DNA of 64,000 bases from Paraphoma chrysanthemicola (Eukaryota > Ascomycota > Dothideomycetes > Pleosporales > Phaeosphaeriaceae): NCBI GenBank assembly GCA_020744225.1, contig JAGMWG010000026.1, forward strand, positions 248,001 through 312,000. The letters run 5' to 3'. The translations under genes and the position numbers were made by a program. Positions 20,722 through 30,292 of the stretch are shown here, in pieces; positions within the stretch are counted from its first letter, which is position 1; each line of letters starts with the position of its first letter. Under the pieces are notes generated by a model, which was given only the letters and a program-made list of their open reading frames with translations, did not search any database and was not told where the DNA came from.

Positions 20722-21702
20722 TTGCAGATCCAGCGTGCCGACTACGAAAGCCTATGTGAGTCGCATTTGACGATGGCAGCCATGCAGCTCGCCGTTCTCG
20801 ACTGCCAGCTTGGGAACTCGCAACTACGCACACAGCGAGTCTACATCCTCCATCCTTTCTCGCCGGAAGCCTTCCATTCGTCCGACGAAGCTGAAACATC
20901 ACGCATGGAACGTTTGCCATCTTTGCAACATGCAATGTATACAATAGTACCCCTGCGCACTCTTGAAGGTCTCAACAATCCTTTCCGTTGGGTCTTACTG
21001 TTGCTGGATTATAAGGCCCGAGAGGTGGTCCTTTACGAGACTGACCAAGAAGATATTGCAAAAGGGCGCAAGGGCAATTTCTAATGTCGAACCTTGGGGC
21101 AGGAGAAGGAAGGTGGTATAGCCATCTGTGAATATGTGGGTCCACAATGGACGTATCGTCTCGCTCTCACCTCAGCAGTTCCACAGGAGTTGAATGAGGC
21201 AAGCTTTGAAAGTGGGGTGGTTGTGAGTGCGACGTTGCGCTTGCTTGCGTCAAAACTCAAAGGTCCTGCGACAGATAATCTCACCCTGTTCCCATCATGG
21301 TCTGACATAATCGAAGAATGCAAGGGGGAGCGTACTAGGTTGCGTACACTTTGTGGGCGTGAAGAGCCGATTTTGCCCGCTCCAGTCCTCGGAGCGAATG
21401 CCCAACACCGGCCAAAGGACAACGAACAGGAAGACCTGAACCTTCCGGCATCAGTAGCTTCCAGTGAGAGAGAGGTGCGCCAGGTAGAGCCTGTGACAGT
21501 CGAGGAGACAGGCGAGACAGCCGCAAGATATGGCGATGGAGACGAAGTAGTGTCATTGGCAGCGGAACAGGATGGCGAATTGGACACAAGACGAGGCCAT
21601 TCACATGGCGAAGTGGTCAACACAAATTGGCATTGTTCCTTGTGGGGGCTATTATTACTGTGTGGCTCATATGCACCACCGCGCTTGTTGGTCTCTGGCT
21701 AG
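20722..21702 (+). pseudogene. Ulp1/C48-like cysteine protease relic, catalytic residues lost
   Basis: Functional relatives cut SUMO or other ubiquitin-like proteins. The frame 20722-21081 carries the fold-typical block FRWVLLLLDYKAREVVLYETD, like the HWVLLVIDLK region of Ulp1 proteases but with Arg where the catalytic His is expected. An in-frame TAA at 21082-21084 interrupts it. The same frame continues to 21702 with VPQELNEASFESGVVVSATL, matching the PQQxNxxDCGVxV active-site block with Asp-Cys-Gly replaced by Glu-Ser-Gly. The N-terminal ADYESLCESHLTMAAMQLAV resembles the helix before the active site. The C-terminal tail is acidic and ends in a hydrophobic WGLLLLCGSY. The family assignment rests on these short motifs. 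No ATG start was found; a 5' exon may precede it. Confidence 0.5.
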
Positions 21703-23423
21703 GCTACGGTAAGGTATCTCTCGAGCGACTCTACATGCAGGAACAGTGAATGGGAATGATGTAGCGAGATCTAGCTGTACAGATAGCCCATACCGGAGAA
21801 TATGGCTTCGAGAGTAACCCACAAACTGCTATAGCGTTTCGACTGCCAGAAGTACACGCCCCGCGACAGCCAGCCGTGAGCACTGATATATCAAGTCTGA
21901 AAAAGGCTTTCCGTGGCTCACATTCGATCAAGCAACACCTACACGATTGTAATACAGACGATCTACGTGGTCGTTTGACTGATACATGCTGTTGGATACC
22001 ATATTCCTATGCTCATCCGCTGCATCTGATTGGTCGATCAGCTCCTGATAATTACACCACTTGCCAACCTCGTCAATCACGTCCATACACTTAACTCCCA
22101 AATCTGCCGCACTTTCTCACAAGCCTAATCACCACATTACAGCACGATATCCAGAGGATTTCGTGCTAACGGCACTGTGTGTTGCTTGTCAGTCTGTCCT
22201 CAGATCAGACATGTGCGCGTCTAGTGGCACTTATCTGTGCCAATCAGCGGTAGTTGGAGCTTCCTCTCCATGTTTCTGGGTCCCAGCGCGGGCATCGCGA
22301 GCGGTGTGTTGTCAGGCTCCTCGCTCGAGTCGGATGCTTCTTGCTGATCGTTACCAATGAACGTATTCTGGGTGAGTCGTCATCTAGACGATGCACTGAC
22401 GTCTTCGCGGCTGCCGTAACAGGCTTTGAGAGTTGCATACCGCTAGGCATTTACCGAATGTATTGAGGATGTCTGTGGCGACGTCAATGTTGCTATTGAT
22501 CCACGAGGCGGAATTTCCGCGCTGCCTGCCCAGGTGGTGCGGTGGAGTTGCGTCCTAGAGGCAGGCATACTATTGTGCATAGGCCTGATGACGAATGAGT
22601 CACGATGCTATGGCCGGCCCATCGAGAGGTGGTGTCTGGCTCTAGCAGTCCTCGATAGGCGCGCACTGCGGGAGTGCTCGATGGATTGAAGGCTAGGAGA
22701 CAAAGATAAGACGGTTTGTAGGAGAAACCTCCTGACTGGAGGTTGAAGAGACGTTCGCAGAGTTTGATTGTGAGGCACTGTTATCATCGTTCCCGAACCC
22801 CCGACGATGCCAATTTCCCTGAGATCGAGGGCCTGGGCGATGTAGGCTGAATGACCAAGGGAGACCCGAGGCTGGATGTTGTCTGCGTCTTACTATTAAG
22901 ACTTTTCGATTTCAAGACATGTTGTTATAATGATTAGTATTGTTCAAGATTTCTTTGGCGCCTAGACTGCTAGTGTATGGGTGAAAAGTCATTGAGAGGC
23001 GACCTTTACTCATGGATACAAGGGTTCTTCGGACGGCGAATGTGCAATGTATAGTAAGACGTTGCCCACCTACAAAGGGTCCTTTGTTAGTCCTCCTTTG
23101 CTCAACCCCTTAGTAAGACCACACAGGTATATAAAGAAAAGCACATTGTATGCGAGATACCCCATTGCAATAAAAAGATAATCTTTGTATGTTATCTGAC
23201 AATGCAGTCGTTCATGTACAAGAGATCGCCTGGAGGAACCATATAAACCATTATTTCATCACCTTCCGTCCCGTTCACACATTGTCTCATAAGCTCCTGC
23301 TCCTCGGTACTTCAGATCTATGCTATACCATTTTCTCATACCTTCTAAAATCCGACACTAAATCACCTTTGGACTCTGAACTATACAACTAGGTCTAGTC
23401 TTGCTAATAATTTGGAGCCAGCT
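21703..23423. other. 1.7 kb without a supported gene; promoter elements at the 3' end
   Basis: Short frames only. A TATATAAA box at about 23129 and a TATAAAC at about 23241, followed by pyrimidine-rich sequence, probably belong to the promoter of the gene at 23424. Confidence 0.4.
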
Positions 23424-24323
23424 ATGGATAATTATGATTATATCGTCAAACTCGAGCAAGAGAGCTGTTACCTTGCTCGTGCAAGACGCAAAGTCAAGGA
23501 GGAGAACTCATGGTTAGCCGCCAAACTCGCGAAGGTCGAGGCACAAAATCAGGCCTTGGTCGCCGAACACTACTCGAATTTCTCTCGTCTTGATCAGCTG
23601 GCCTCGGATTTGAACGAGAAGTACCTTTTGTTATTTTGCAGATGCAAGGAAATGGAAAATAGCCTCCAGACCAACGATTCCTTGGCAACAGTATGTTATC
23701 AAGATAACATCATCCAGCACCAGAAAGATGATTGTGCTTTAGATACCATGGCCACCACTTCTTCTCTTGAGGAAGAGTGCAAGCGCCTTCGTGACGCCCT
23801 TCGTAACGCTCAATCACATTTTGCGGAAGAGAATGACCATTCCCGCACCCTCGCTTCAGTGACTGCTGATCCAATCTCGCTTCTCGAGAATCAGATCAAG
23901 CACCTCAACGATGACGCCCTCACAGCAAATACTAAGCTTGTGAACCATGGGGAAGCCTTGTCCATAGCTGTCCAAGGTTTAAGGCAGCTCCTCGTGGAGA
24001 AAGACGCCCAAGCTGTAACGGCAGCGGAGGACAATGCGGCTGCCAACGCAGCTCTGACTGCGAGCATGAAGAAATCGGCGCAGACAGTTCAAGAGAAGGA
24101 CGCGCTAGCTGTAGAAGCAAAAAAGGCCAACGATGCCACCATACTAGCTTTGGTTGAAAAGATCCAGGACTTAAAACATACACTTCGGATAAAAGACGCT
24201 GAAGCTACAAAGACAGCGGACGCAAATGCAGAGGACCGACTATTTCAAGCTACAGACAAGGAGCAAATGAAGCACGAGCTGGAGGATCTGAAAGCGCAAA
24301 TGGCGATGCGCATGTATGCATAG
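23424..24323 (+). CDS. Coiled-coil protein (299 aa), hypothetical
   Basis: Start at the ATG at 23424 (MDNYDYIVKLEQESCYLARA); the TTG at 23412 is not needed. The whole protein is predicted helical by eye, with heptad runs from residue 10 to the C-terminus (WLAAKLAKVEAQNQALVAEH; LEEECKRLRDALRNAQSHF; LLENQIKHLNDDALTANTKL). The second half is Ala-rich and repetitive: EKDAQAVTAAEDNAAANAAL, then QEKDALAVEAKKANDATILA and IKDAEATKTADANAED share an xKDAxAxxAxxANA unit of about 35 residues. It resembles tropomyosin- or myosin-like filament proteins in general form, but a specific family cannot be named. A TATA box lies about 290 bp upstream. Confidence 0.6.
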   Translation: MDNYDYIVKLEQESCYLARARRKVKEENSWLAAKLAKVEAQNQALVAEHYSNFSRLDQLASDLNEKYLLLFCRCKEMENSLQTNDSLATVCYQDNIIQHQKDDCALDTMATTSSLEEECKRLRDALRNAQSHFAEENDHSRTLASVTADPISLLENQIKHLNDDALTANTKLVNHGEALSIAVQGLRQLLVEKDAQAVTAAEDNAAANAALTASMKKSAQTVQEKDALAVEAKKANDATILALVEKIQDLKHTLRIKDAEATKTADANAEDRLFQATDKEQMKHELEDLKAQMAMRMYA

Positions 24324-25033
24324 GATCTGTCGTTAAAGGCAAAAATGCAGTCGTTATGAAATAGCGCTGGCCAGGAAGAGATTTCTTGGGGCAACGTAAG
24401 GCATGTGATTTATGTATACACGCTATCTACCTGATCTTAGATGGAGAGGATGAATGCTGGTTATATTCATACCCATTGGTTTTCTAGCCAACACCGACGT
24501 GATGCTGAGGATTTTCGAATATTTCGTAAATCTTTTCCTGTACCACCTTGCAAGGGGAACCTTTACCAGAAATACCTTGACTATGTCGGTAGATTAAATG
24601 AGATTCTCTATGCTGTAGCTAGATTAAGTGGCTAATGTTCACCAGTTATTAGAGGTGTGTTCTCAAGCAGCGTTGCACCGGTCCAAGGGTTCATCTACAT
24701 TTATACTCTCTATCCCTAAAGAAATCAACTCATCCTTCTCTAGTGACGTTCTTGAGCCTTAGTCGCAGCATTATACAAGTGTGGCGTAAGAAGATGACGA
24801 CATTGTTCTATCTTACTCTTCAGAACAATCTTTCAAGTCTCATAAAGTTCAAAACGTAGCGTGTTTTGGAGCCGCCGATCATGTTACATACACCACTTAG
24901 CCAATCTATCGTTTAAATAAGGTGCTGCATCAAATTACAACCAGATTACTCTCATAGAGAGCAGGGTTTTTTTTAGACTAGTAGAGTGATTCGACCTGCA
25001 AATGTAGAACGCGTAATGACGTTAGTATACACA
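24324..25033. other. No supported gene
   Basis: A 64-codon frame at 24441-24635 has no motifs. The region is moderately AT-rich. Confidence 0.35.
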
Positions 25034-25092
25034 CGCGTACAATGCTAAGTATCTGACATTGGTGTACATACGCGTACAATGCTAGGTATCAC
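25034..25092 (+). repeat. 37-bp-spaced direct repeat at the gene start, forming a 4-codon upstream ORF
   Basis: CGCGTACAATGCTAAGTATC (from 25034) and CGCGTACAATGCTAGGTATC (from 25071) are direct repeats 37 bp apart. The first copy opens an ORF ATG-CTA-AGT-ATC-TGA; the second contains the ATG at 25079 that opens the long frame downstream. Confidence 0.7.
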
Positions 25093-26092
25093 CTATCGCG
25101 GACCGTCCCAGCAAGTAGAAAAACCTAGATTTGTTCCCTTTGTTATGATGTTCAAATCAGCTCATCGAGTCCTCAACAGCTCAACCCAGCCTCGACACTT
25201 GAACTCTACTGGCACCCCTTCTACCATCTTCACTGCCATGGAAGTCTCGGAGAACCAGTCAGTGATGCTTGATGATTGTACGAACATCAAGTCATATGAT
25301 GCACGTGCATACCTGCACGTTCTACTATCCCAGATCGAGCGCGACCAAGGTGTGAACCTTTTCATGAAAGGTTACTTCAAGCATCCCCCATCCGACAATG
25401 GCTTTTGGTCTATTGCAAAGATCCGACAGCATATTGAGTGGGTTCAAGCAACCGGTGACGCGCTTTACACGCTCGGCTTCCACTTCCGCGAAGATCTCCG
25501 TCATGGCAACGTTGGCCGGAATAATCCTCGCCTCAAAGCGTTCGCGCGTCTGTCAAAGAAAGGCTGTAAATCGATCGTACGTCTCACTGAAGACATCTTT
25601 GCGAAGATCAAGATTCTGGTCAACGATCCACGCTTCACAGCAGCCTTTGGAGCTACTGAATGGTCGGCTTTGGCTGATAGGGCATCAGTCTCAGTGAATG
25701 ATGCATTCTGCAGCATTCAGTACGCCATCCGCCACATTGTAACGGAAGACAGGACGCTCAACTCGTCTCCAATGCTTGCGGGATCTCTTCGATCACTCCG
25801 CTGGTGGGATGAAGAGCCACCGTGGCGTTCACTGTTGTCACACCCGGGAGTACCATCCTGGGAGGAGGATTTTGGATTGGCCGCGGCGACCGACCAGGGC
25901 AGCTTTGAAGCGTTCATGCGCGGGCGAGATCTACGCGAAGATGGGTCAAAGGTTGGTGAGACGATTGAGACCAATCGAGATTTCGAGCCGGAGAGCATGG
26001 ACGTTCGGAACCACGCAGAGTGCCAGGTGGTTTTGCGCCGATCATCGATCATCAATCAGGCCTATTCGCGGCTTCGTGAAGGAAGCAGTTGA
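25079..26092 (+). CDS. Hypothetical protein (337 aa or shorter)
   Basis: The long frame starts at ATG 25079 (MLGITYRG), but internal methionines followed by FKSAHRVLN or EVSENQS may be the true start, since the first ATG lies in a duplicated leader motif. The protein is helical and mixed charged, with blocks ARAYLHVLLSQIERDQGVNL, GDALYTLGFHFREDL, IVRLTEDIFAKIKILV and SLRWWDEEPPWRSLL. No transmembrane segment, signal peptide or known catalytic motif is seen. Base composition is like that of neighbouring genes. I do not recognise a family. Confidence 0.5.
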   Translation: MLGITYRGPSQQVEKPRFVPFVMMFKSAHRVLNSSTQPRHLNSTGTPSTIFTAMEVSENQSVMLDDCTNIKSYDARAYLHVLLSQIERDQGVNLFMKGYFKHPPSDNGFWSIAKIRQHIEWVQATGDALYTLGFHFREDLRHGNVGRNNPRLKAFARLSKKGCKSIVRLTEDIFAKIKILVNDPRFTAAFGATEWSALADRASVSVNDAFCSIQYAIRHIVTEDRTLNSSPMLAGSLRSLRWWDEEPPWRSLLSHPGVPSWEEDFGLAAATDQGSFEAFMRGRDLREDGSKVGETIETNRDFEPESMDVRNHAECQVVLRRSSIINQAYSRLREGSS

Positions 26093-27466
26093 CTATCTAT
26101 TGATGGATATGTACATGGTATAATGGAGGTGATCACGTGCTCACGGAGAAAGGCCAAGGCTCTCGGATCTCGGGGTCTCTTTGAGCTCTTTAGCTCCTTT
26201 CTTATGTATAATCAATTCATCTTATTTCCTAGCTCAGCTCTAATAGTATGATGGCAAATGTAGCGACAGTATATATAGGCCGCTATAACAATACCTCCTT
26301 CGCCGCATCAGCTATCGATGTATACCCGCGCCGAGTCTTCGGTGTCTTCACGCCGATCAGCTATTGCAAATCACGCATACCTGCGGCTTCGTAGATGATG
26401 CAATGAATATGATAGCAAACAAGGCGAAGGTATATGCATGTCGCGGGAACAATGACTCTTTTATCGCATCAGACGACCATATATATCCCCAGATCGACAT
26501 CGCTTCCACAGCAGCGACCAACAATATATATTAGCTAATCAGCAGCCAAGACGCAGCATTTGAGGTATTCGGTCTTGAAGAAGACACGAATCAATCCCAG
26601 CATCCGGCCTCACTGCTGGTAGGGTGGATTACCACATTTAGATCAAGGCCTCCGTGATGCCACTGTCTTCGGTCTGGAGAAAGAAACTGATCTCCTTAAT
26701 GCCACTATTACCACCAACCCTGCTACCTGATTCATTGAAGAAACGACAGACAACCACCACAACATTCTACGCAGCGAGTACTTCGCTCAAGTAGTAGGTA
26801 GCAGGTCTTGCTGCTCAGCTTCAGAACCTGGACCAGCCCAGCACGTTAATGTAGCAATCTCGTGTGTCCGGGGATACGGAGAGTTTATAGAATCTCTACG
26901 GTGCGAGTGCATGTATAGATTGAAGTGAAGTGATTCGCATACGTTGGCAATACGGGCAGAGGATGCAAGCGAAGACGTGGGTTGCTACATAAGACGAACT
27001 CGCGGTCGCAGTAGCTTATAATCTCAAAACTCCATTGCAGGGTTCAGGCTTCACAACCACACTACACCAAGGGAAGCAAACACCGAGCGGATAACTTCGC
27101 GTGTCTCGCCACATAGCAACGACAAGCCGACATGAAAAGAGTTGGGAGCATACCGGGCACTTGATACATACCATTACGATAGGTCAAGGACATGGCCACA
27201 CCGGCAGTGCTTGAGCGAGCAGGGTTAGTGGAGGTGCGCGCGTACGGCACTTGGAGATGGTGCTGATGTTCGATGTCTTCTCCTCGACATGGCATTGTTG
27301 TGCGTGGTGTATGTACATGCTTCGTTCTAAGCGGTCGGCATGTTGTTGAAAAGAACGAAAAGGCAGGTAGGTACACTTGTTGCTTAGCAGGATTGCCCTA
27401 TAGGCGACAACCTTGAGATTTATGGATGATGATATCATGCCTCACACAGGGCTAATTCTTCTTCGT
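26093..27466. other. 1.4 kb with a degenerate coding-like repeat, no gene
   Basis: Between about 26550 and 26730 two stretches read as DAAFEVFGLEEDTNQS and DATVFGLEKETDLLNAT, related by an internal repeat but broken by stops and in different frames. This may be a decayed repeat-protein gene. Several TATATA tracts lie at 26260-26530. Confidence 0.3.
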
Positions 27467-30292
27467 TTACGTTAGAAGAGCGGGCATCGAAACAAGAGGC
27501 GACTCTTCCCTTGCCGTAGTCTTATCGACTTCATCAGTCACCTTGCTCTGGAAGTCGCTGGTATCATCTAAGAAATGAGCACCTACGCCACTGAACTTGC
27601 TGAACACCATGCCTTCAAGGTCACTTTCATCGTCGAACACACTACTTCCTACGCCGCCGAACTTGCTGAACACCATGCCTTCAAGGTCACTTTCATCGTC
27701 GAACACATGACCACCTACGCCGCCGAGCTTGCCGGGCCCCACCCTCTCAGGGTCACTGTCATCATCAAACACACTACCCACTACGCCGCCAAAGTCACCG
27801 GGTCCCACCCTCTCAAGGTCACTGGCATCGTTGAACAAATTGACCCCCTCGGCGTCGAGCCTCACGCTCTCAAAGTCAAGAGGAAAAATCTTCTTGGCCA
27901 TCCTCGAAACCTCTAGGAAGCGGGAATTTGTTCGGGATGCCATGCGCCCTATTTCCTCGACAGACATTGACTCGCGAATGCCCCACGAGATCCAATCTGC
28001 GTCATCCGCGGTGCGAGGGCGTAAAAGGAGGGCCGAGACCGTTGCAGTGCCGTGCCCCTCATGTAAATGTATCTCCACCACTTCCAGGTGCAACATTTTC
28101 GGCTCCTCGAAAGGATCTCGGATGTCAACTTTTATGGTGTCTAGTAGATGCAGATCGCTTGAATTGGGGGAGACGTTGGCTACCTGATAGGATCTCTCGT
28201 TGACTGAAAGTGGGATGTCCTTGACGGAGACGAGCAAGCGATGACTCGAATGTCGCTCATCTTGCGCTTCGATTTCATAGAATATCGTCTGGAGACTGCG
28301 AGCAGCTGGAATGACAGGGTTCTCGGTAGCTTCACCGCACCGTTGCAGGATGATCAGCTCGTCCTTGTCACAGTTGTTGAAAGAGTCGATGACGACTGTG
28401 AATTTGTTTGTACGACATGATTGAGCCATCATGTGTTTTTGGATGCCGTCTAGCACTGTGCTTTTCCTGAATATACCTGTCAGTGACGATTGAGATCAAG
28501 TCGAGGCGATTACCCACTCTGGTGATGGACGCGGCGCCACGTGTGCTCGGACGCCCGGGGCTAGAGCTGACCCAGACACTTCGTTGATGGCGTCGACCAG
28601 GCCCCAATCCTGAGCTCCGCCTCCAGTGACAACCAATTCAGCCACCCCCTCGACCCTGCGCAGGAGCTTCCTGATACATGCGCGGACGTCCTCTATCTGC
28701 TTCTTCCGGTAGCGTTCAATAACATGACCAAACTGTATGCGAGGCTTTCGGTCGCCTGAAGATATGTACTCTGACTTCGGTTCCTCACCTAAGTATAATG
28801 CCGTGAAGTACTGTTCGACGAAAAAACGAACCAGTGACTCGGAATCCATAGGGACTGGTTTGTCATCGGTCGCACCAAACATGATATCATCAACAATGTC
28901 TGATACTAACCATCCGTCACCAATGTACAGGCTGTCGGACCGCTTTGCCAACACATCGATCGAGCCAGTTGTGGGTTTGACGTAGAGCAAGGCAATATCC
29001 TGTATACAGTTCAGCCATAACTTGTGGTTATGCAAGCAATAGAATCTTACCATGGAGAATCCACCAACATCACACGCCAGAGCGAGCCAGGGTTGTGATG
29101 AAGGATGGGCATCTTGCCGGCCGCCCAAATACGCCATCTTGGCCTCATTCAACATCACAGGGACTACCTCCGTGCCGGTTTCGGACTCATTCCAAGACTC
29201 CAGTGCAGCATTGAGGACCACACATTGTTGATAATAGGGAAGCCCAGCAGGGACAGCGACAGCGAGGAGAATGGAGCGCATGGAATGGGGCTCGGTAATC
29301 TGCTCGACGAGGCGCGAGATGATCTCAGCGAAATATTTCTGCAGGATCTTACTCGCCCTCCAAGTTGTCGGCGCTGTTTCCTGGCCGCAAATGAGCTTCT
29401 TGATGGGTTGTATGGTTGTGCCCACAAAATTCGTCCGCGGCCTGAAGAAAATTTCATCTTCTGTGTTTATAAATACCATTGGCTTGGGCATTCTGAGGCT
29501 ATCAAGCAACTGGGTGCGCTTGCCGTCGCTGGTGGTGGCCACAGCCTTTGGCCGAGCCGTCCCGATGTCCAGGCAGACAGTAAAGACGTTGTCCGCGACT
29601 GAACGCTCGACGGGAGAGGCAAATAGCACCTCACATTCAGAGCATTCCAATGGCTTATTGTCAAGCGATTTGACGTAACCTCGTCGGAAAGCAGAAGGGC
29701 CTTGGGGAAGGCACGCCGCATGGTACGCCTGGCGGCACAGCCTGTACCGACAGAGGACGTACGCAGCGTTGGAAGTCAAGGCATTGTCGGGACATGACTC
29801 GGCACCGCAGATTTGATGTTGTGGTAACGGGTATTTGCGATAGAAGTACTCATCTCCAACGTGGTCACGTGTTTGGTGGATTTCGTCCCATGAGAGCACC
29901 GTAACTGGGCCCAAGATATTATCTTGCTCAATTGCATATAGGCCCTCGACCTCGGACATGAACTTGACTTCTTTGTTGAAATTAGAGGGGCCTTCAGGTT
30001 TAGGAAGGCTGTTGATGACCAAAACGTGCTTGTCGCGATGCCGTAGTTTGTACGCGATCTGTTTTCCCGAGTCCTCCCAGTAAACCCAGACAAATCGGTC
30101 TCGGATAGGGCTGCGAAACTCGAGCCAGTCCTGGTCTTCGAATCGGAGGCTCCGATCAATGCTGAGTTGTCCGAATATTTCGTCATCGATAATCTCCTTG
30201 AGGGGCGGGTTTGTTTCCGGCTGCTTCGCGCGCTTCCGTCCTGGAGCAGGAGAGTGACTGCTTTTGCGCTTACGTTGTGCCTCGGATGACAT
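27467..30292 (-). CDS. BAH-PHD-Hsp70-like ATPase fusion protein, three exons, 907 aa
   Basis: Exons 29051-30292, 28518-28999 and 27467-28466 join in frame across introns 29000-29050 (GTAAGA..TATACAG) and 28467-28517 (GTGGGT..ATTCAG). N-terminus: basic nuclear-signal region (QRKRKSS, GRKRAKQ). Residues about 45-160 look like a BAH domain (FVWVYWEDSGKQIAYKLRHR; YAIEQDNILGPVTVLSWDEI; EYFYRKYP). Residues 162-220 form a PHD-type C4HC3 cluster: Cys162, Cys167, Cys181, Cys186, His191, Cys194, Cys217, Cys220. From about 237 an Hsp70/HSPA12-like nucleotide-binding domain follows: phosphate-1 CLDIGTARPKAV, phosphate-2 ACDVGGFSM joined by splicing to DIALLYV, and adenosine motif LVVTGGGAQDWGLVDAI. The C-terminus has four 22-residue acidic repeats. 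BAH-PHD proteins of Neurospora and Fusarium (EPR-1, BP1) read H3K27me3; a chromatin-directed ATPase is inferred. No second gene start is seen between the parts. Confidence 0.85.
27572..27835 (-). repeat. Coding minisatellite, four 66-bp units
   Basis: Four tandem units of 66 bp encode 22-residue repeats of the form FDDESDLEGMVFSKFGGVGS-x-V. The two copies nearest the C-terminus are almost identical at DNA level; the other two have RVGPG in place of GMVFS. A fifth partial copy (LDDTSDFQSK) follows. Confidence 0.9.
28467..28517 (-). other. Intron 2 of the BAH-PHD-Hsp70-like gene
   Basis: GTGGGT donor and ATATTCAG acceptor, 51 bp, phase 2. It contains an in-frame TGA, so retention truncates the protein. 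Splicing yields SPEKSTVLDGIQ, which restores the expected strand-helix after the Hsp70 adenosine motif. Confidence 0.75.
29000..29050 (-). other. Intron 1 of the BAH-PHD-Hsp70-like gene, inside the phosphate-2 motif
   Basis: GTAAGATTCTATTG donor region and CTGTATACAG acceptor; 51 bp, phase 0, no in-frame stop. Splicing joins GGFSM to DIALLYV, giving the standard Hsp70 pattern with Asp after the GG turn. Retention would insert 17 residues in that motif. Confidence 0.85.
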
